From Odobenus rosmarus divergens (Eukaryota; Chordata; Mammalia; Carnivora; Odobenidae), in NCBI RefSeq assembly GCF_000321225.1, contig NW_004450277.1:846559-910558 (forward strand): a DNA stretch of 64,000 nt, written 5' to 3'. The position numbers were made by a program, and so were the translations under genes. The notes beneath the pieces were generated by a model, which ran no database searches, was not told the DNA's origin, and worked only from the letters and a program-made list of their open reading frames with translations. Positions 40,653-52,900 of this stretch are shown piece by piece (the first letter of the stretch is position 1; each line of letters begins with the position of its first letter).

Positions 40653-40862
40653 GGGGTGCCTGGGTGGCTCAGTCGTTAGGCGTCTGCCTTCGGCTCAGGT
40701 CATGGTCCCAGGGTCCTGGGATCGAGCCCCGCATCAGGCTCCCTGCTCGGCGGGAAGCCTGCTTCTCCCTCTCCCACTCCCCCTGCTTGTGTTCCCTCTC
40801 TCGATGTGTCTCTCTCTGTCAAATAAATAAATAAAATCTAAAAAAAGAAAGAAAGAAAGAAA
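40653..40862 (+). mobile_element. SINEC
   Basis: Full-length SINE with an (AAAG)n tail and a perfect 15-bp duplication GAAAATAGCACTCCT (40638-40652 and 40863-40877). Confidence 0.95.
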
Positions 40863-40949
40863 GAAAATAGCACTCCTTTGTCTTCCAGCTTCTATGGCTG
40901 CTACCGAAACATCACCACCTGTCAGTCTAACTGCTGTTCTTTCTTTCAA

Positions 40950-41300
40950 CAGCCTTATTGACATATAATTGATATACTATAAGAGCCATCTATTTAAAGT
41001 GTACGGTTTAATGGTTTTTAGTACATTTGCAGACTTATATATACAACCGTCACCACAATCTAATTTTAGAACATTTTTATCACCCCTAGAGAAGCCCTGT
41101 ACCCATTAGCAGACACCCCCACCTGGTATCCTCCAACCGCGTGGCATTAATCTACTTTTGGTCTCTATAGATTTTCCTATTCTTATATTAATTAAATCTT
41201 ACAATATGTGTTCCTTAGTGACTGGCTTCTTTCATTTAGCATCATGTTTTTGAGGTTCATCCATGTTGTACTGCTGTCCTTTAGAGAGTAATCTCGCTGG
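40950..41300 (-). mobile_element. Old L1M-type 3' end fragment
   Basis: The same L1M-type motifs occur here (TGACATATAATTGATATACT, AAAGTGTACGGTTTAATGG, TTCATCCATGTTGTA) in reverse orientation. Confidence 0.75.
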
Positions 41301-41380
41301 TTTTTTCCTCTGAGTGCTTTTAAGATTTTTTGTCTTTTTGCATTTTCACTATGATGTGTCTATGTGTGAAAATTTAGAGT

Positions 41381-41491
41381 CTTTCTCTCTCTCTCTTTTT
41401 GACATAATCTCTACGCCTAACATGGAGCTTAAACTCATGACCCTGAGATCAAGAGTCACATGCTCTACAGACTGAGCCAGCCAGGGGCCCC
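41381..41491 (-). mobile_element. SINEC (short type)
   Basis: Reverse-oriented short SINE ending GAGCCAGCCAGGGGCCCC, flanked by TAGAGTCT. Confidence 0.85.
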
Positions 41492-41590
41492 TATAGAGTC
41501 TCTTGAACCTGTGGTTGATGTTGGATTTCCATCTCACTGTTCCCTCTTTTGCCACGTCTAATCTGCGGTTTAACCCAGATTTTGAATTAT

Positions 41591-41790
41591 TTTTTTTTGA
41601 AGATTGTTTTTTTTATTTGAGAGAGAGAGAAAGAACATGAGCAGAGAGGGGGCAGAGGGAGAGGGAGAAGCAGACTCCCTGCTGAGCAGGGAGCCTGACG
41701 CAGGTCTCCATCCCAGGACCCCCAGACCGCGACCCAAGCTGAAGGCAGACACTTCATCGACTGAGCCACCCAGGCGCCACCCCCCCACCA
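41591..41790 (-). mobile_element. SINEC
   Basis: Reverse-oriented SINE ending GAGCCACCCAGGCGCCAC, flanked by AGA(T/C)TTTGAATT. Confidence 0.9.
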
Positions 41791-42203
41791 AGACTTTGAA
41801 TTTTTTATTTTGGTTATTGTATTTTTTATTTTAGAAGTTCTGTTAGGTTTTCAGATCTGTTGTCACTTGATAAAGTTTCTATACTTTGGCCGTGGTTTCA
41901 AGCTTGTTATTTATTTCAGGGCAGTACACATTTTTCTTTTATAATCTGTGTCTGATAATATTGCCATCTGAACTCTGAGTATCTATTTCTGCTGGTTTTC
42001 ACTGGGTTTCACTTCTGTTGCCTTATTTTCCTCCGGTGACCCTGCCGGTTTATGATGATCGTGGTTCCTTCAGCCCTGAGGTTACCTGCACAAATTTGGA
42101 CTGAGGGCAGATATTTTCTTTCGGCAGTCCTTGTCCTCGCCTCGGCCCTTCAAGGGCAGAGCCAGCATTCACTTCGGACATCCTTCATCCTAGTGGGTAG
42201 ACT

Positions 42204-43114
42204 TTTTTTTTCTTTAAATTTTTTATTGTTATGTTAATCACCATACATTACATCATTAGTTTTTGATGCAGTGTTCCATGATTCATTGTTTGTGCATAAC
42301 ACCCAGTGCTCCACGCAGAACGTGCCCTCTTTAATGCCCATCACCAGGCTAACCCATCCCCCCACACCCCTCCCCTCTAGGACCCTCAGTTTGTTTTTCA
42401 GAGTCCATCGTCTCTCATGGTTCGTCTCCCCCTCCGACTTACTCCCCTTCATTCTTCCCCTCCTGCTATCTTCTTCTTTTTTTTTTCTTAACATATATTG
42501 CATTATTTGTTTCAGAGGTACAGATCTGTGATTCAACAGTCTTGCACAATTCACAGCGCTCACCATAGCACATACCCTCCCCGATGTCTATCACCCAGCC
42601 ACCCCATCCCTCCCACCCCCCACCACTCCAGCAACACTCAGTTTGTTTCCTGAGATTAAGAATTCCTCATATCAGTGAGGTCATAGGATACATGTCTTTC
42701 TCCGATTGACTTATTTTACTCAGCATAACACCCTCCAGTTCCATCCATGTCATTGCAAATGGCAAGATCTCATTCCTTTTGATGGCTGCATAATATTCCA
42801 TTGTGTATATATACCACATCTTCTTTATCCATTCATCTGTCGATGGACATCTTGGCTCTTTCCACAGTTTGGCTATTGTGGACGTTGCTGCTATAAACAT
42901 TGGGGTGCACGTACCCCTTCGGATCCCTACATTTGTATCTTTGTGGTAAATACCCAGTAGTGCACTTGCTGGGTCATAGGGTAGCTTTATTTTCAACTTT
43001 TTGAGGAACCTCCATACTGTTTTCCAGAGTGGCTGCGCCAGCTTGCATTCCCACCAGCAGTGTAGGAGGGTTCCCCTTTCTCCGCACCCCCGCCAACATC
43101 TGTCATTTCCTGAC
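42204..43114 (-). mobile_element. 5'-truncated L1 (LINE-1), 3' end of ORF2 and 3' UTR
   Basis: The minus strand encodes the L1 ORF2 C-terminus ([35 protein letters not shown]), followed by the carnivore L1 3' UTR and a T-rich end at 42204 onward. The copy is broken: only the last part of ORF2 remains. Similar flanks AGTGGGTAGACT (about 42192) and AGCGGGTAGGCT (about 43116) look like an imperfect target-site duplication. Confidence 0.9.
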
Positions 43115-43124
43115 CAGCGGGTAG

Positions 43125-43275
43125 GCTCTTTAGTCGTTCAAACCTGGGTTCGGTCCCACCGTTTGCTATCTGTGTGCCCTGAACAAGATTCCCACTCTCT
43201 GGGCCTCAGCTTCCCCCTCCGTGCAATGGTAATCATGATGGCTCCTCCCTCATAGGGCTGTTTTGAGGATTTGTG
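43125..43275 (+). mobile_element. MIR fragment
   Basis: 'CTCTGGGCCTCAGCTTCCCC' and 'TCATAGGGCTGTTTTGAGGA' match the MIR core and tail in forward orientation. Confidence 0.65.
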
Positions 43276-43504
43276 TCAGTTATGGCTTATTGATATCTAA
43301 TGAGTTACCCCAAAATTCAGTGGCTTAGAACAACAATAAACATGTAGATCTCACACAGTTTCTGGGGGTTAGGAACTCAGGAGCAGCTTCTTAGGTGGTT
43401 TTGGCTCAAAGTCTCTCAGAGGTTGTAGTGAAGATGTTGGTGGAGGCTTCAGTCATCCGAAGGCTTGACTGGGGTGGAGGGTCAGCTTTCAAGGAAGCTG
43501 CTCA

Positions 43505-43705
43505 TGGGGCGCCTGGGTGGCTCAGTTGGTTAAGTGACTGCCTTCGGCTCAGGTCATGATCCTGGAGTCCCGGGATCAAGTTCCACATCAGGCTTCCTGC
43601 TCGGCAGGGAGTCTGCTTCTCCCTCTGACCCTCCCCCCCCGTGCTCTCTCTCTCTCTCATTCTCTCTCTTTCAAATAAATAAATAAAATCTTTAAAAAAA
43701 AAAAA
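43505..43705 (+). mobile_element. SINEC next to the UQCRQ pseudogene
   Basis: Full-length SINE flanked by AAGCTGCTCA. It interrupts an older repeat ('CCCCAAAATTCAGTGGCTTA') that I cannot name. Confidence 0.93.
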
Positions 43706-43959
43706 AAGCTGCTCACACACCTGGTTGGTGCTGGTTTGCAGGATGTCTAAGTTTCTTGCCACATGTGCCTCTCCATCAGTCTACTTGAGTGTCCTTGAAA
43801 CATGGCAGCTGGCTTTCCCAAGAGCAGATGATTCAGGAGAGCAAGGCAGGAGCCATGATATATTGTATGGCTGAGCCTTACTCCTTCAGACAGACAGTGA
43901 TTCCCACGACTGTGGAGAGCGAGGTGACCCCTGTGTGGGAGTGAGTCACCGCCACAACC

Positions 43960-44338
43960 CTGGGCCACGAGTTTGGGAATCTAACACGGATGCAACATGG
44001 TACCACATACAGCTTTGTGGCCTTCAAGCGTCGCACCTTCCTGCAAACTTGGGCAGGGGCATCCCCAGTGTGCAGCGCCACACTCGGGCACGCATCCTTG
44101 GCACTGTGCCACCATGTTTTGTAGTGTTTTATCTTGTCTACACGTGGGGGACCCAGGAGTTTGAGAAATCCAAGGGCAAGAATCCAGCTGCTTATGAAAA
44201 TGACAAATGGGCTACGCATCTGGGTGAGGGTTCCGTGGGTCTGAAAGATCCTTCTCTGACAGAAGAGTCTACATTGTTGTGCTGTGTTGTGTTGTGTTGT
44301 GTTGAAGACATAATACACTTCTTATGGACTGAAAAAAA
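43960..44338 (+). pseudogene. UQCRQ: Processed pseudogene of UQCRQ (complex III subunit)
   Basis: The segment reads as an intronless copy of the UQCRQ mRNA, which encodes the roughly 82-aa ubiquinone-binding subunit of mitochondrial complex III. The start matches (G-[RH]-EFGNLTRM) but the initiator ATG is CTG (43960-43962). The end matches strongly in another frame: [28 protein letters not shown] up to 44207, where the expected TGA stop is TGG. The 251 nt between start and stop positions against 249 expected, together with the frame change, shows a net +2 indel. The middle is diverged. A (GTGTT)n run and a short A8 at about 44330 may mark the degenerated 3' UTR and tail. UQCRQ is normally a multi-exon gene, so this is a retrocopy and cannot encode the subunit. 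Annotation rests on remembered family sequence. Confidence 0.82.
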
Positions 44339-44609
44339 AGTCATATTTTTTCATTTTCACAATATCCTATTTGTTACACCCGTTACCCCAGCTCAGGGTA
44401 GGAGGGAACTCCACAAGGGCCTGAATACCACGTGTCAAGATCATAGCGGGCCGTGTTAGAGTCTGGCCATCACATGTCAAATGAGAGAGTGCATACAAAG
44501 TGCTTAGAACCATGCGTGGCACGTGATGTATCCTCAGTAAACATTAACCATCCCTAACAAGTGTCCTGCTTTGTTCTAGCCATGTAGGGTCTGCATAGCC
44601 ACTGCTTTC

Positions 44610-44790
44610 AGTTAGTCATTCAATAAACATTTAACTGAGCAGCTCTGTGTGCCAGGCGCTGTTCTAGGAGTGGGGGAGACCATTATGAACAAAACATAGC
44701 CCCTGGCCTTCTGTACCTCCCACAAACAACAGAGACAGAATGTCCTGCCAGGTGGTGCTAAGTGCTGTGAAGAAAACCAAAGCCAGTTAA
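44610..44790. mobile_element. L2-like fragment
   Basis: 'TCAATAAACATTTAACTGAG' and 'GTGCCAGGCGCTGTTCTAGG' resemble LINE2 3' sequence. Confidence 0.5.
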
Positions 44791-46170
44791 GGAGAGAGGT
44801 AAAGCCAGTAAAACAGTCATGGTGGCTCAGATTTGAGCCCTGAGAGAGCCCTCTCAGACCTCTGAGTCCCTCCTGGCATCCCAAGCAGGTGGAACTTATA
44901 TACCCATTTTATACCTGGGCTGGGGTCTAACAAGCTCAGAGAAGAGCTGAAATGAGCTTGAGTTCCCCAAGGAGTCAGGATTTCTCCAAATACAGAGGTT
45001 CTCCAAATGGATGCTCAGTAGCATCACCCAGGGGGCTTGTTAAGATGCACAACCCCACGCAGTCTGACTCACAGGTCAAGAGAGGTCAGGGATCAGCCTT
45101 GTAAACAAGCATCCCAGAGGACTGACCAACCACATCTAGGCTCTGTTCTTCAGGCTGCAGAGGTGCAGGGGAGGGCTGGCCCAGTCTTACAGAGTCTCCA
45201 GGTCCAGCCTCAAAGGCGGGGTGGGGCTTAGCCACACAGAGGGGAGTGGAACAGGCTGGGGCCCAGAGACACCAAGCAATTTGTCCAGGGACACACAGCC
45301 TGAAGGGTCAGTTTTGGGTACACAGTGGTCAACTTATTTGATCAAGTATCTCTCGTGCTGTCTATTAAAATAAATAAGTAAATAAAAAGCCATAAATTAT
45401 TTTCAGCTCCTCCCATCAAGACAGAGAATCTTTTTTCCCACCTCCTGAATCTGACTATGTGACATGCTTTGGCCAATGGGACATTTGCTGATGTGACACC
45501 AGCATAGCGTGCACATTGGCGTCTGTCCTCTATTATTGCTTTTTTGAAACCCAAGACCACCACATGAGGGGGCCCGGGCTAAGCCTGTTGGAGGCTGAGA
45601 CCTCGTGGAACAGAAGTGAGCTACCCAGCCCAGCCTCCTTAAAGCCTGCTGCTGACAGACTGACGGATGACACACAGCCAGGCATGAGCCTGCCTGCCCT
45701 TCTAGCGGGCCCAAACTGCTGACCCAGAGAAGCAGGGACCGCTAAGTTTTGGTGTTTGTAATACAGCAAAGCCTAGTTACTGGGGGAGAGAAATTTTCTC
45801 CGCTCCTTTGGGGCAAATTATACTTAATCATGGTCATTAACCCTAACTGCCCAACAGACAAACTCCGAATCACAAAGACCTCACCCAGGAAACTTCATGT
45901 CTTGCTCACTAAAAGCCAGTGTGGATCTGGTGGTCCTCCTCCATCTCGTAGCTAAGGGAACCGTGGCCTCACCGTGGCTGTGTTAGGAATGAGAGGGTGG
46001 AGGTCCACCAGCTCTCAGGGGCCTCAGCCCAGAAGGGATCGCCCACAGAGGGCACTTCTACACACACACCATTGGTCAGAATTAATCACGTGAGTGTAAG
46101 GGGGGGGCAGGCAGGTAGGGGAGCCCACCGTAGCCACAAAGAACTTACTTAACACAGAGGTAATTAGTTT

Positions 46171-46356
46171 CTTTCTTTCTTTAAGATTTGATTTATTTGA
46201 GAGAAAGAGAGCATGGGTGGGGGGACAGAGAGAGAGGGAGAAGCAGGCCCCCTGCCGAGCAGGGAGCCTGACAACGTGGGGCTGGATCCCAGGACCCTGA
46301 GATCATGACATGAGCAGAAAGCAGCCCCTTAACCAACTGAGCCACTCAGGCGCGCT
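46171..46356 (-). mobile_element. SINEC, first of a tandem pair
   Basis: Reverse-oriented SINE. GGTAATTAG(T/C)TTCTT lies on both sides. Confidence 0.9.
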
Positions 46357-46374
46357 GGTAATTAGCTTCTTTTA

Positions 46375-46580
46375 TTTTTTTTTTTTTTTAAGATTTTATT
46401 TATTATTTGAGAGAACGAGAATGAGAGAGAGAGAGAGCACGTGAGAGGGGGAAAGGTCAGAGAGAGAAGCAGACTCCCTGCTGAGCAGGGAGCCCGATGC
46501 GGGACTCGGTCCCGGGACTCCAGGATCATGACCGGAGCCGAAGGCAGTCACTTAACCAACTGAGCCACCCAGGCGCCCCT
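46375..46580 (-). mobile_element. SINEC, second of a tandem pair
   Basis: Reverse-oriented SINE sharing the same GGTAATTAGCTTCTT target as its neighbour, so three copies of the target are present. Confidence 0.92.
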
Positions 46581-47028
46581 GGTAATTAGCTTCTTAATTT
46601 GTGTGGTTACCTGTTTAACATCTGGCTTCTCTATTAGACTGAGTCCCTGAGCGGAGGGACCACGTTTGTGTCCATCTGGCACCATGCCTGGCTGTAGCCG
46701 TCATTCAAAATAGTGGTTGAATTGCTAAAGCAAATAAATAATTGGGCAGACCACAATATTATCTTTTGTGTTTAGCTCCCAGTTATAGAGAGAAACCCCA
46801 ATTAAATTTCCTATAGTCCCGCACTTGTAGTAATATATATGTATTACATTTGATACTCTAAAAGTTTTACAATGATCATTATATGAATATAAGTAGAACA
46901 TGAAAGTCCCCACTAATTGCGTCAGGGGTTTGGCCACACGCATTACTTGGTGAGAGTCGGTTCTGCATTTTTCTGTGCCAGTTTTCATGTGGCTGCCTCT
47001 GAGACGCCTTGTCAAAAGTTCCTGCTTC

Positions 47029-47224
47029 GGGGGGGGGGGTCCCTGGGTGGCTCAGTCATTAAGCTGCTGCCTTCGACTCAGGTCATGATCTCAGGGTCCT
47101 GGGATCGAGCCCCGCATCGGGCTCCCTGTTCAATGGGGAGCCTGCTTCTCCCTCTCCCTCTGCCCCTCCACTCATGCTCTCTCTCTCTCTCTCAAATAAA
47201 TACATAAAATCTTAAAAAAAAAAA
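47029..47224 (+). mobile_element. SINEC
   Basis: Forward SINE flanked by AAAAGTTC(C/T)TGCTTC (47014-47028 and 47225-47239). Confidence 0.93.
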
Positions 47225-48099
47225 AAAAGTTCTTGCTTCAAGGCAAAACCAGGAAACCAGGTGAGTTTCTCTGTTGTGCAGTGTTGGCCGAGTCTTCTCT
47301 CTAAACCACTTTTTTTTACCTATAAAATGACAAGCGTATTTACCTCCTAGGGTTGCCGTGAGAATTAAACGAGTCCCGCTGTGTAATGTAGATGAAAGGT
47401 TAGCACAGTACCCGACACTTGGCACCCCCATTTTAGATGAGTTTGTGTCCCTCCCCCTCACTCCTCTGGTACTGGCGAGGACACGCAGCTTGTGAAGGAA
47501 CTGGGGCTGTTAATTTGTCCACACAAATTGTTCCAACTGTCTGTTGGAAGCCAGGGCGGGGAAGAAGAAAGCTTGGGGCCCTGTCCCCAGCAATCCTGGG
47601 TACAGAGAGAGGAGGCTGACTTGTCCCTATCAGTTAGCTTTTGCTGTATAACAAAACACCCCAAAACTCAGTGGCTTAAAACAAAGATCCCTTTATTTAG
47701 CTCATGATTCTGAGGCAAGCCTTCTGGTCTTGGCCAGCCTGACTGATCGGTGCATTCGCAGACTGGTGGCTGGATGATCTAGAACGGTCGCCCTCACCTG
47801 TCTGCAGCCAGCCATAACTTCAACCAGGACACCTCGGTTCTCGTGATTTCTCCCACTACCTCCTCCCAGAATTTGACTTTGCTCAGGTGACAACCCCTCC
47901 CACATGGAGCATGAACCTCAGGGAGGCTGCACCCCCCGCCGCCAGAGGGTTGGCTTGGTTCATTTGTGTACCCTCATTTCCCTGCTGGTGATTGGTCAGG
48001 AAAGGACATGTGACCCAGCCCTGGCCAGTGAAATCTGTGGGGAAGTCTGCCAGGAGGGCTTCTGGCAAAGCTTTCCCCGTCCCAAGAAAGAGCTCTGGG

Positions 48100-48320
48100 G
48101 GTAAAAGTAACAGCTGAGTCTTATTGAGGGTTTAGGTGCTTTACAGGAAATAACTCATTCAACTCTCGTGAGGTGGGCACTGTTTCGCTCATTGTACAGA
48201 TGAGTAAGCTGAGTAGGTAAGACACTTGAGGGTCAGCTAGTGAGTGTGGGAGCCAAGACTTCGTTCCAGGCAGCCTGACTCCAGAGGACTGAGTCCTCTG
48301 GTGCTACAGTACCACCCTCC
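48100..48320 (-). mobile_element. MIR fragment
   Basis: 'GGTGGGCACTGTTTCGCTCA' and 'TTGTACAGATGAGTAAGCTG' match MIR in reverse orientation. Confidence 0.55.
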
Positions 48321-48734
48321 TGCTTCCTCTGGTCACGGATCTCTCTTCTGTTGACACCTGGGACCGCTGTGGCCATTGGGTCAGTCGTCACCAGGGACAA
48401 CAGAGCAGAGAGAGAATGAGCCCGGGGAGCCAGTTCTTGCTGACGGCTCTGAGAGCTGAACCAACCAGCCCAGAAGCCCGTCCCACCTCTTGACTTCGTG
48501 GCTTTGTGTGAAATTTCTTTCTTTTGAAAGCCACTTTGGCCCAGGGTCTCAGTTACTTGCAGCCAAAAAGTACCCTAACAGAGACACCAGTGCCTCCCGA
48601 AGGAACAGACGGCATGCGCAAGAGCCGCTGGGCTGCAGGGAATCTGTTCTCACAGACCACAAGCCTCTGGCCTCGCCATCGGGCAAGGAGAACTGCTGGG
48701 ATGGGGAGGAGAGGGTAGAACACATGTCCAGGAG

Positions 48735-49506
48735 ACATTAAAATATCTCCTAACTCCTTTATTAGGCAAAAGGTAAAAATACATTCTTATGGCATCCAAA
48801 ACCCATAGTGTTGATCCAAAACCCAGAATAGGGCTTGAGACTTTCCAGAAGGCCAGGAGGAAGAGCCTGCCTCCTCCAACCTCATCTCTGGTGCTCAGGC
48901 CAGCGGAGGACAGCTGTGGACCCTCATTCCAAACCATCCTTGAGTTAGATGAGGACCAGCCTCATGGTTTGAACTGGTGAGGCTCCAGCCCGAATCCTTG
49001 GCTCGGGCCTGGGTGGAGAAGACAGAGCTGCTGGGAGTTCCCAGCACAGCCTGGGCTCTGGAGTCCTGAGTTGTGAGGGGGAGGCCTGGAGGCTTTGGCA
49101 CAGGGATTTGTGAGAGGGACTGTCCAGGGTCAGAAGCGCCGGGGCACCAGCACGAGTGGATGCTGACACCTATACTGGGAGGGCCCCGTGTGGACACACC
49201 TGCGGGCATGGAAAAGTGGTGAGCTCTGAGAGCAGGAGATTTGTCTTCTGTTCACTGCTGTGTTCCCGGCACCTAGAACAGGGCTTGGCACACAGTGGAC
49301 TCCCAAGAAGGATGTGTTAAATGCACAGGCCTGTGTGCCCAGGTATGAGGAACCACACAGGTGTGCATACAGCCCACTCCATACATGCCTCTTCCTTTCT
49401 CGCTTCTAGAAGGCACTAAGGTTTGGCTCAGTGCAAAAAAGGCCGGAGAGAGCCTGGAGATACCCCAAACTCAGTCCACTGTTTGCAGCTGAGAGTCTAG
49501 GGCTAC
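48735..49506 (-). other. TRIB3: TRIB3 3' UTR with polyadenylation signal
   Basis: The sequence downstream of the TRIB3 stop runs to an AATAAA on the minus strand (TTTATT at 48758-48763), giving a 3' UTR of about 770 nt. Cleavage should fall near 48735-48745. Confidence 0.75.
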
Positions 49507-49999
49507 CTAGCCATATAGACTCGCTTCTGCTTCCCCCTCCTCTTCCTCAGCTTCCTCCAACCCCGGCCCTTCGGGGACCACCTGGTCAGCCGCCCAGAGG
49601 TGGCATCGGGATGGAGCTGAGGGGAGCGGGTTGTCCCGCAGCCAGGGGTGCAGCAGGGTGCCCGTGGCTGTGAGCCGCTCAGCTGGCTCCCGTCGAAGGA
49701 GGCAGCGGACCAGGCAGCGGGCAGGAGCCGAGAGGCCCTCAGGCAGGGCAAAGGCACCGCGGCGGATCTTGCCAAAGAGCAGGGCAGGCTCTGAGTCTTG
49801 GAAGGGGTAGTGGCCAGCCAGCATGGTGAAGAGCGCCACGCCCAGGCTCCACACGTCGGCTGCCTTGCCCGAGTAGGATGCCCTGGAGCTGAGGATCTCC
49901 GGTCCCACATAGGCCGGGCACGCGTGTTTGTCCCACAGGGAGTCGTCTGGCCCGCTCAGCACACAGGCGTCCTCCAGGTTCTCCAGCACCAGCTTTGTC
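49507..49999 (-). CDS. TRIB3: TRIB3 last coding exon (C-lobe, COP1 motif)
   Basis: The acceptor is CTGCCACAG|GACAAAG and the stop TAG is at 49509-49507; 493 nt. It encodes TKLVLENLEDACVLSG through the pseudokinase C-lobe and the COP1-binding tail. Confidence 0.97.
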
Positions 50000-52900
50000 C
50001 TGTGGCAGGGGGACAGACAGAGGGGTCAGCTCCTATGGGGACCCCCATGCCACCACCCTCTACTCTCACCCTTAATGGCACCCATGTCGTGAGCGCCTGC
50101 TGGTATCTGGCAGAATTGAGCCAGTCCTGTGACACTGGTTGGTTGATCGCATTTTACGCACGAGGAGGCCCAGGCTCAGAGACGTTAAGTCATTTCTCAA
50201 GGCCACAGAACAACTGGGTTTGAACTAGGACTCTGAGAGGGGCACATTTCCCAGCAGCCCCTCGAGGAGGGGCTGAGGGGGCTGAGGGGGCCGAGCTGAG
50301 AGGCCACTAAGCCTCTCTTAAACCAGGGGCAAACTTAGGGTCCAGGCAGGTAATAAAATGAGAGAAATAGGAAGTGGGGACCATGCCAAACACCTCAGCA
50401 CAAACACTGTCTAAAAAAGGGCACTGCTGACAACATTACAGTCAATGTTCTGGAGTGTCCATGGGGTACCTGACCCAGAGCTAAGCTCAATATCTGCTGT
50501 ATCTCATCTCGTCCTCACACAACCTGTGAGGACGCTGTCATTTTACAGCCACAGGGTACAGGGCTGGGATGTGAACCCCAGCTCTCACCCACCCAGAGCC
50601 ACTGCTATGAACCCCTCAACCGTTCCCAATGGCCCCACATTCCCATTTTTCCCCAAGAGAAGTCAGAAACCATATGTTAATGAAAAATCCCAGTTTTTGA
50701 AAGGTTGGCAGCCAATTTCAATTAAAAACAAATGAACATGGGGCGCCTGGGTGGTTCAGTCGGTTAAGCGTCTGCCATCAGCTCAGGTCATGATCCCAGG
50801 GTCCTGGGATCGAGCCCTGCATCAAGCACCCTGCTCCGCGGGGAGTCTGCTTCTCCCTCTCCCTTTGCTCCTCCCCCTGCTCATGCTCTCTCTCTCTCAA
50901 ATAAATAAAAATCTTAAAAAAAAAAACAGGGGCGCCTGGGTGGCTCAGTCGTTAAGCATCTGCCTTTGGCTCAGGTCATGATCCCAGGTTCCTAGGATCG
51001 AGCCCCGCATCGGGCCCCCTGCTCAGCGGGAAGCCTGCTTCTCCCTCTCCCACTCCCCCTGCTTGTGTTCCCTCTCTCGCGGTGTCTCTCTCTGTCAAAT
51101 AAATAAATAAAATCTTAAGAACAAAAAAAATGAATGAACATGTACGTGGGACCAAAAAGAAAACGTGTGTGAGGTCCACCATTTGTAACTTCCGCTTTAA
51201 ACAATTCCCACAGAGCACCCCAGGTTACTTTAATAATAACCTTTCTGTTACCAATGCCATTTTTTTTTATTACCACTGCTATTAAAATTATTCTGTGACA
51301 CCAGTTCCAGGGCGCCTGCTGGCATTTGAAAAAAATCAAGGCCCAGGCAGGTAAAGCCACTGTCAAGGCCAAAGAGCAGGTCAAAAGTAGAACCAAGATT
51401 CGAAGCGAGGTCTGTCTCCACCAGCCCTCTTTTACCAACAGTGCTTCTCAAACTATTGCCTTAAAAAGACATGAAGTACTTTCTCACCCTGGGAGGTCTG
51501 TGGGTGATGTAACTCATCCTAAGTTCACAATTATTTGAAGCTCTGTATTAACTTAAAAAATCATTATAAAATTTATATTCTACTTCTTACTAAAGGCATC
51601 TTCATTTTAGTATAAAATGTAGAAGGAGAGAAGGAAAGAGAAAATCACCGTTAGGCAAGCATCACAACAGTAACTTCTACAGGCGAGGTGGATGCCCTGT
51701 GAAAATCTCTGGGCAAATTTGAGGAGAAACAGTATTTACATGCATGGCCTCGAAGCACCTACCCAAGGTATGTATGTATGTATGTATATATGTATTTTTA
51801 AAGATTTTATTTTATTTTATTTTATTTTATTTGACAGAGAGACACAGCGAGAGAGGGAACACAAGCAGGGGGAGAGGGAGAGGGAGAAGCAGGCTCCCTG
51901 ATGTGGGGCTTGATCCCAAGACCCTGGGATCATGACCTGAGCCAAAGGCAGACGCTTAAGGACTGAGCCACCCAGGCACCCCACGATTTTATTTTATTTT
52001 TCTTTTAGAAAGAGAGAGCACGAGCAGGGAGAGGGGCAGAGGGAGAGGGAGAGAGAGAGAAGAAGACACCCCACTGAGCACAGAGCCCAAGGTACGGGTA
52101 CAGTCTCACAACCCTGAGATCATGACCTGAGCAGAAATCAAGAGTTGGAGGCTTAACTAACTAAGCCACCCAGGTCCCCCCCTGCAAGGTATTTATTAAT
52201 TACAAGGGGTAAATTAGGAACCTTACAGTGGAGAAACTTGGCAGACATCACCTTAACCAAATGACTGAGGTTAACGATCACAGTAACACATATCACCGTC
52301 ATGCATCTTCTGGCACAGTGTGCTGAGAAGGACCTATCCCTCTTGTAGTACTCTTTTTTTTTTTTTTAAGATTTTATTTGTTTATTTATTTATTGATTTG
52401 AGAGAGAGCACTCATGAGTTGGGGGGAAGGGAGAGGGAGAGGGAATCTCAAGCAGACTTGGCAATGAGCACAGAGCCCCAGTTGGGGCTCCACGCATGGC
52501 TCCATCTCAAGACCCTGAGATCATGACCCAAGCCGAAACCAAGTGTCAGATGCCCAACTGACTCAGCCACCCAGGCACCCTTCCTGTTGTACGGTACTGT
52601 TGCCAAAAATGCATAATCTCGGTCTAAGCATGAGAAAACAAGTGTTGGTCACTTGTTTGAGGAAACCAAGAGTTGGTCACCTAGCCAACTGAGGCACCCA
52701 GGCTTAGTTTTGATAGTTGTGTCTTAGTTTTGATAGTTGTTCTGTGGCTATGTGAGAAGTTAACATTAAGGGAAGTGGGTGAAGGAGATATGAAAACTCT
52801 TTGCACTATTTTCACAACTTTTAGGAAAGTCTAAAAGTATTTCAAAAAGTTTAAAATGGGGACGCCTGGGTGGCTCAGTCGGTTAAGTGTCGGCCTTCCA

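Larger units (their letters stand above)
39182..48735. other. Intergenic region between RBCK1 promoter and TRIB3 3' end
   Basis: No functional gene was recognised in this 9.5 kb. It contains SINEs, a truncated L1, L1M-type and other old repeats, MIR/L2 fragments, and one processed pseudogene (UQCRQ), each listed separately. The stretch 39300-40600 holds no repeat I could name with confidence. Confidence 0.6.

Noticed and set aside
42667..42996. 109-codon minus-strand frame as a candidate gene
   Set aside because: It is the C-terminal remnant of L1 ORF2 in a 5'-truncated element, lacking the endonuclease and reverse-transcriptase core.
44280..44305. (GTGTT)n run as a regulatory or CRISPR-like repeat
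   Set aside because: A short simple repeat within the decayed 3' part of the UQCRQ retrocopy; there are no spacers.
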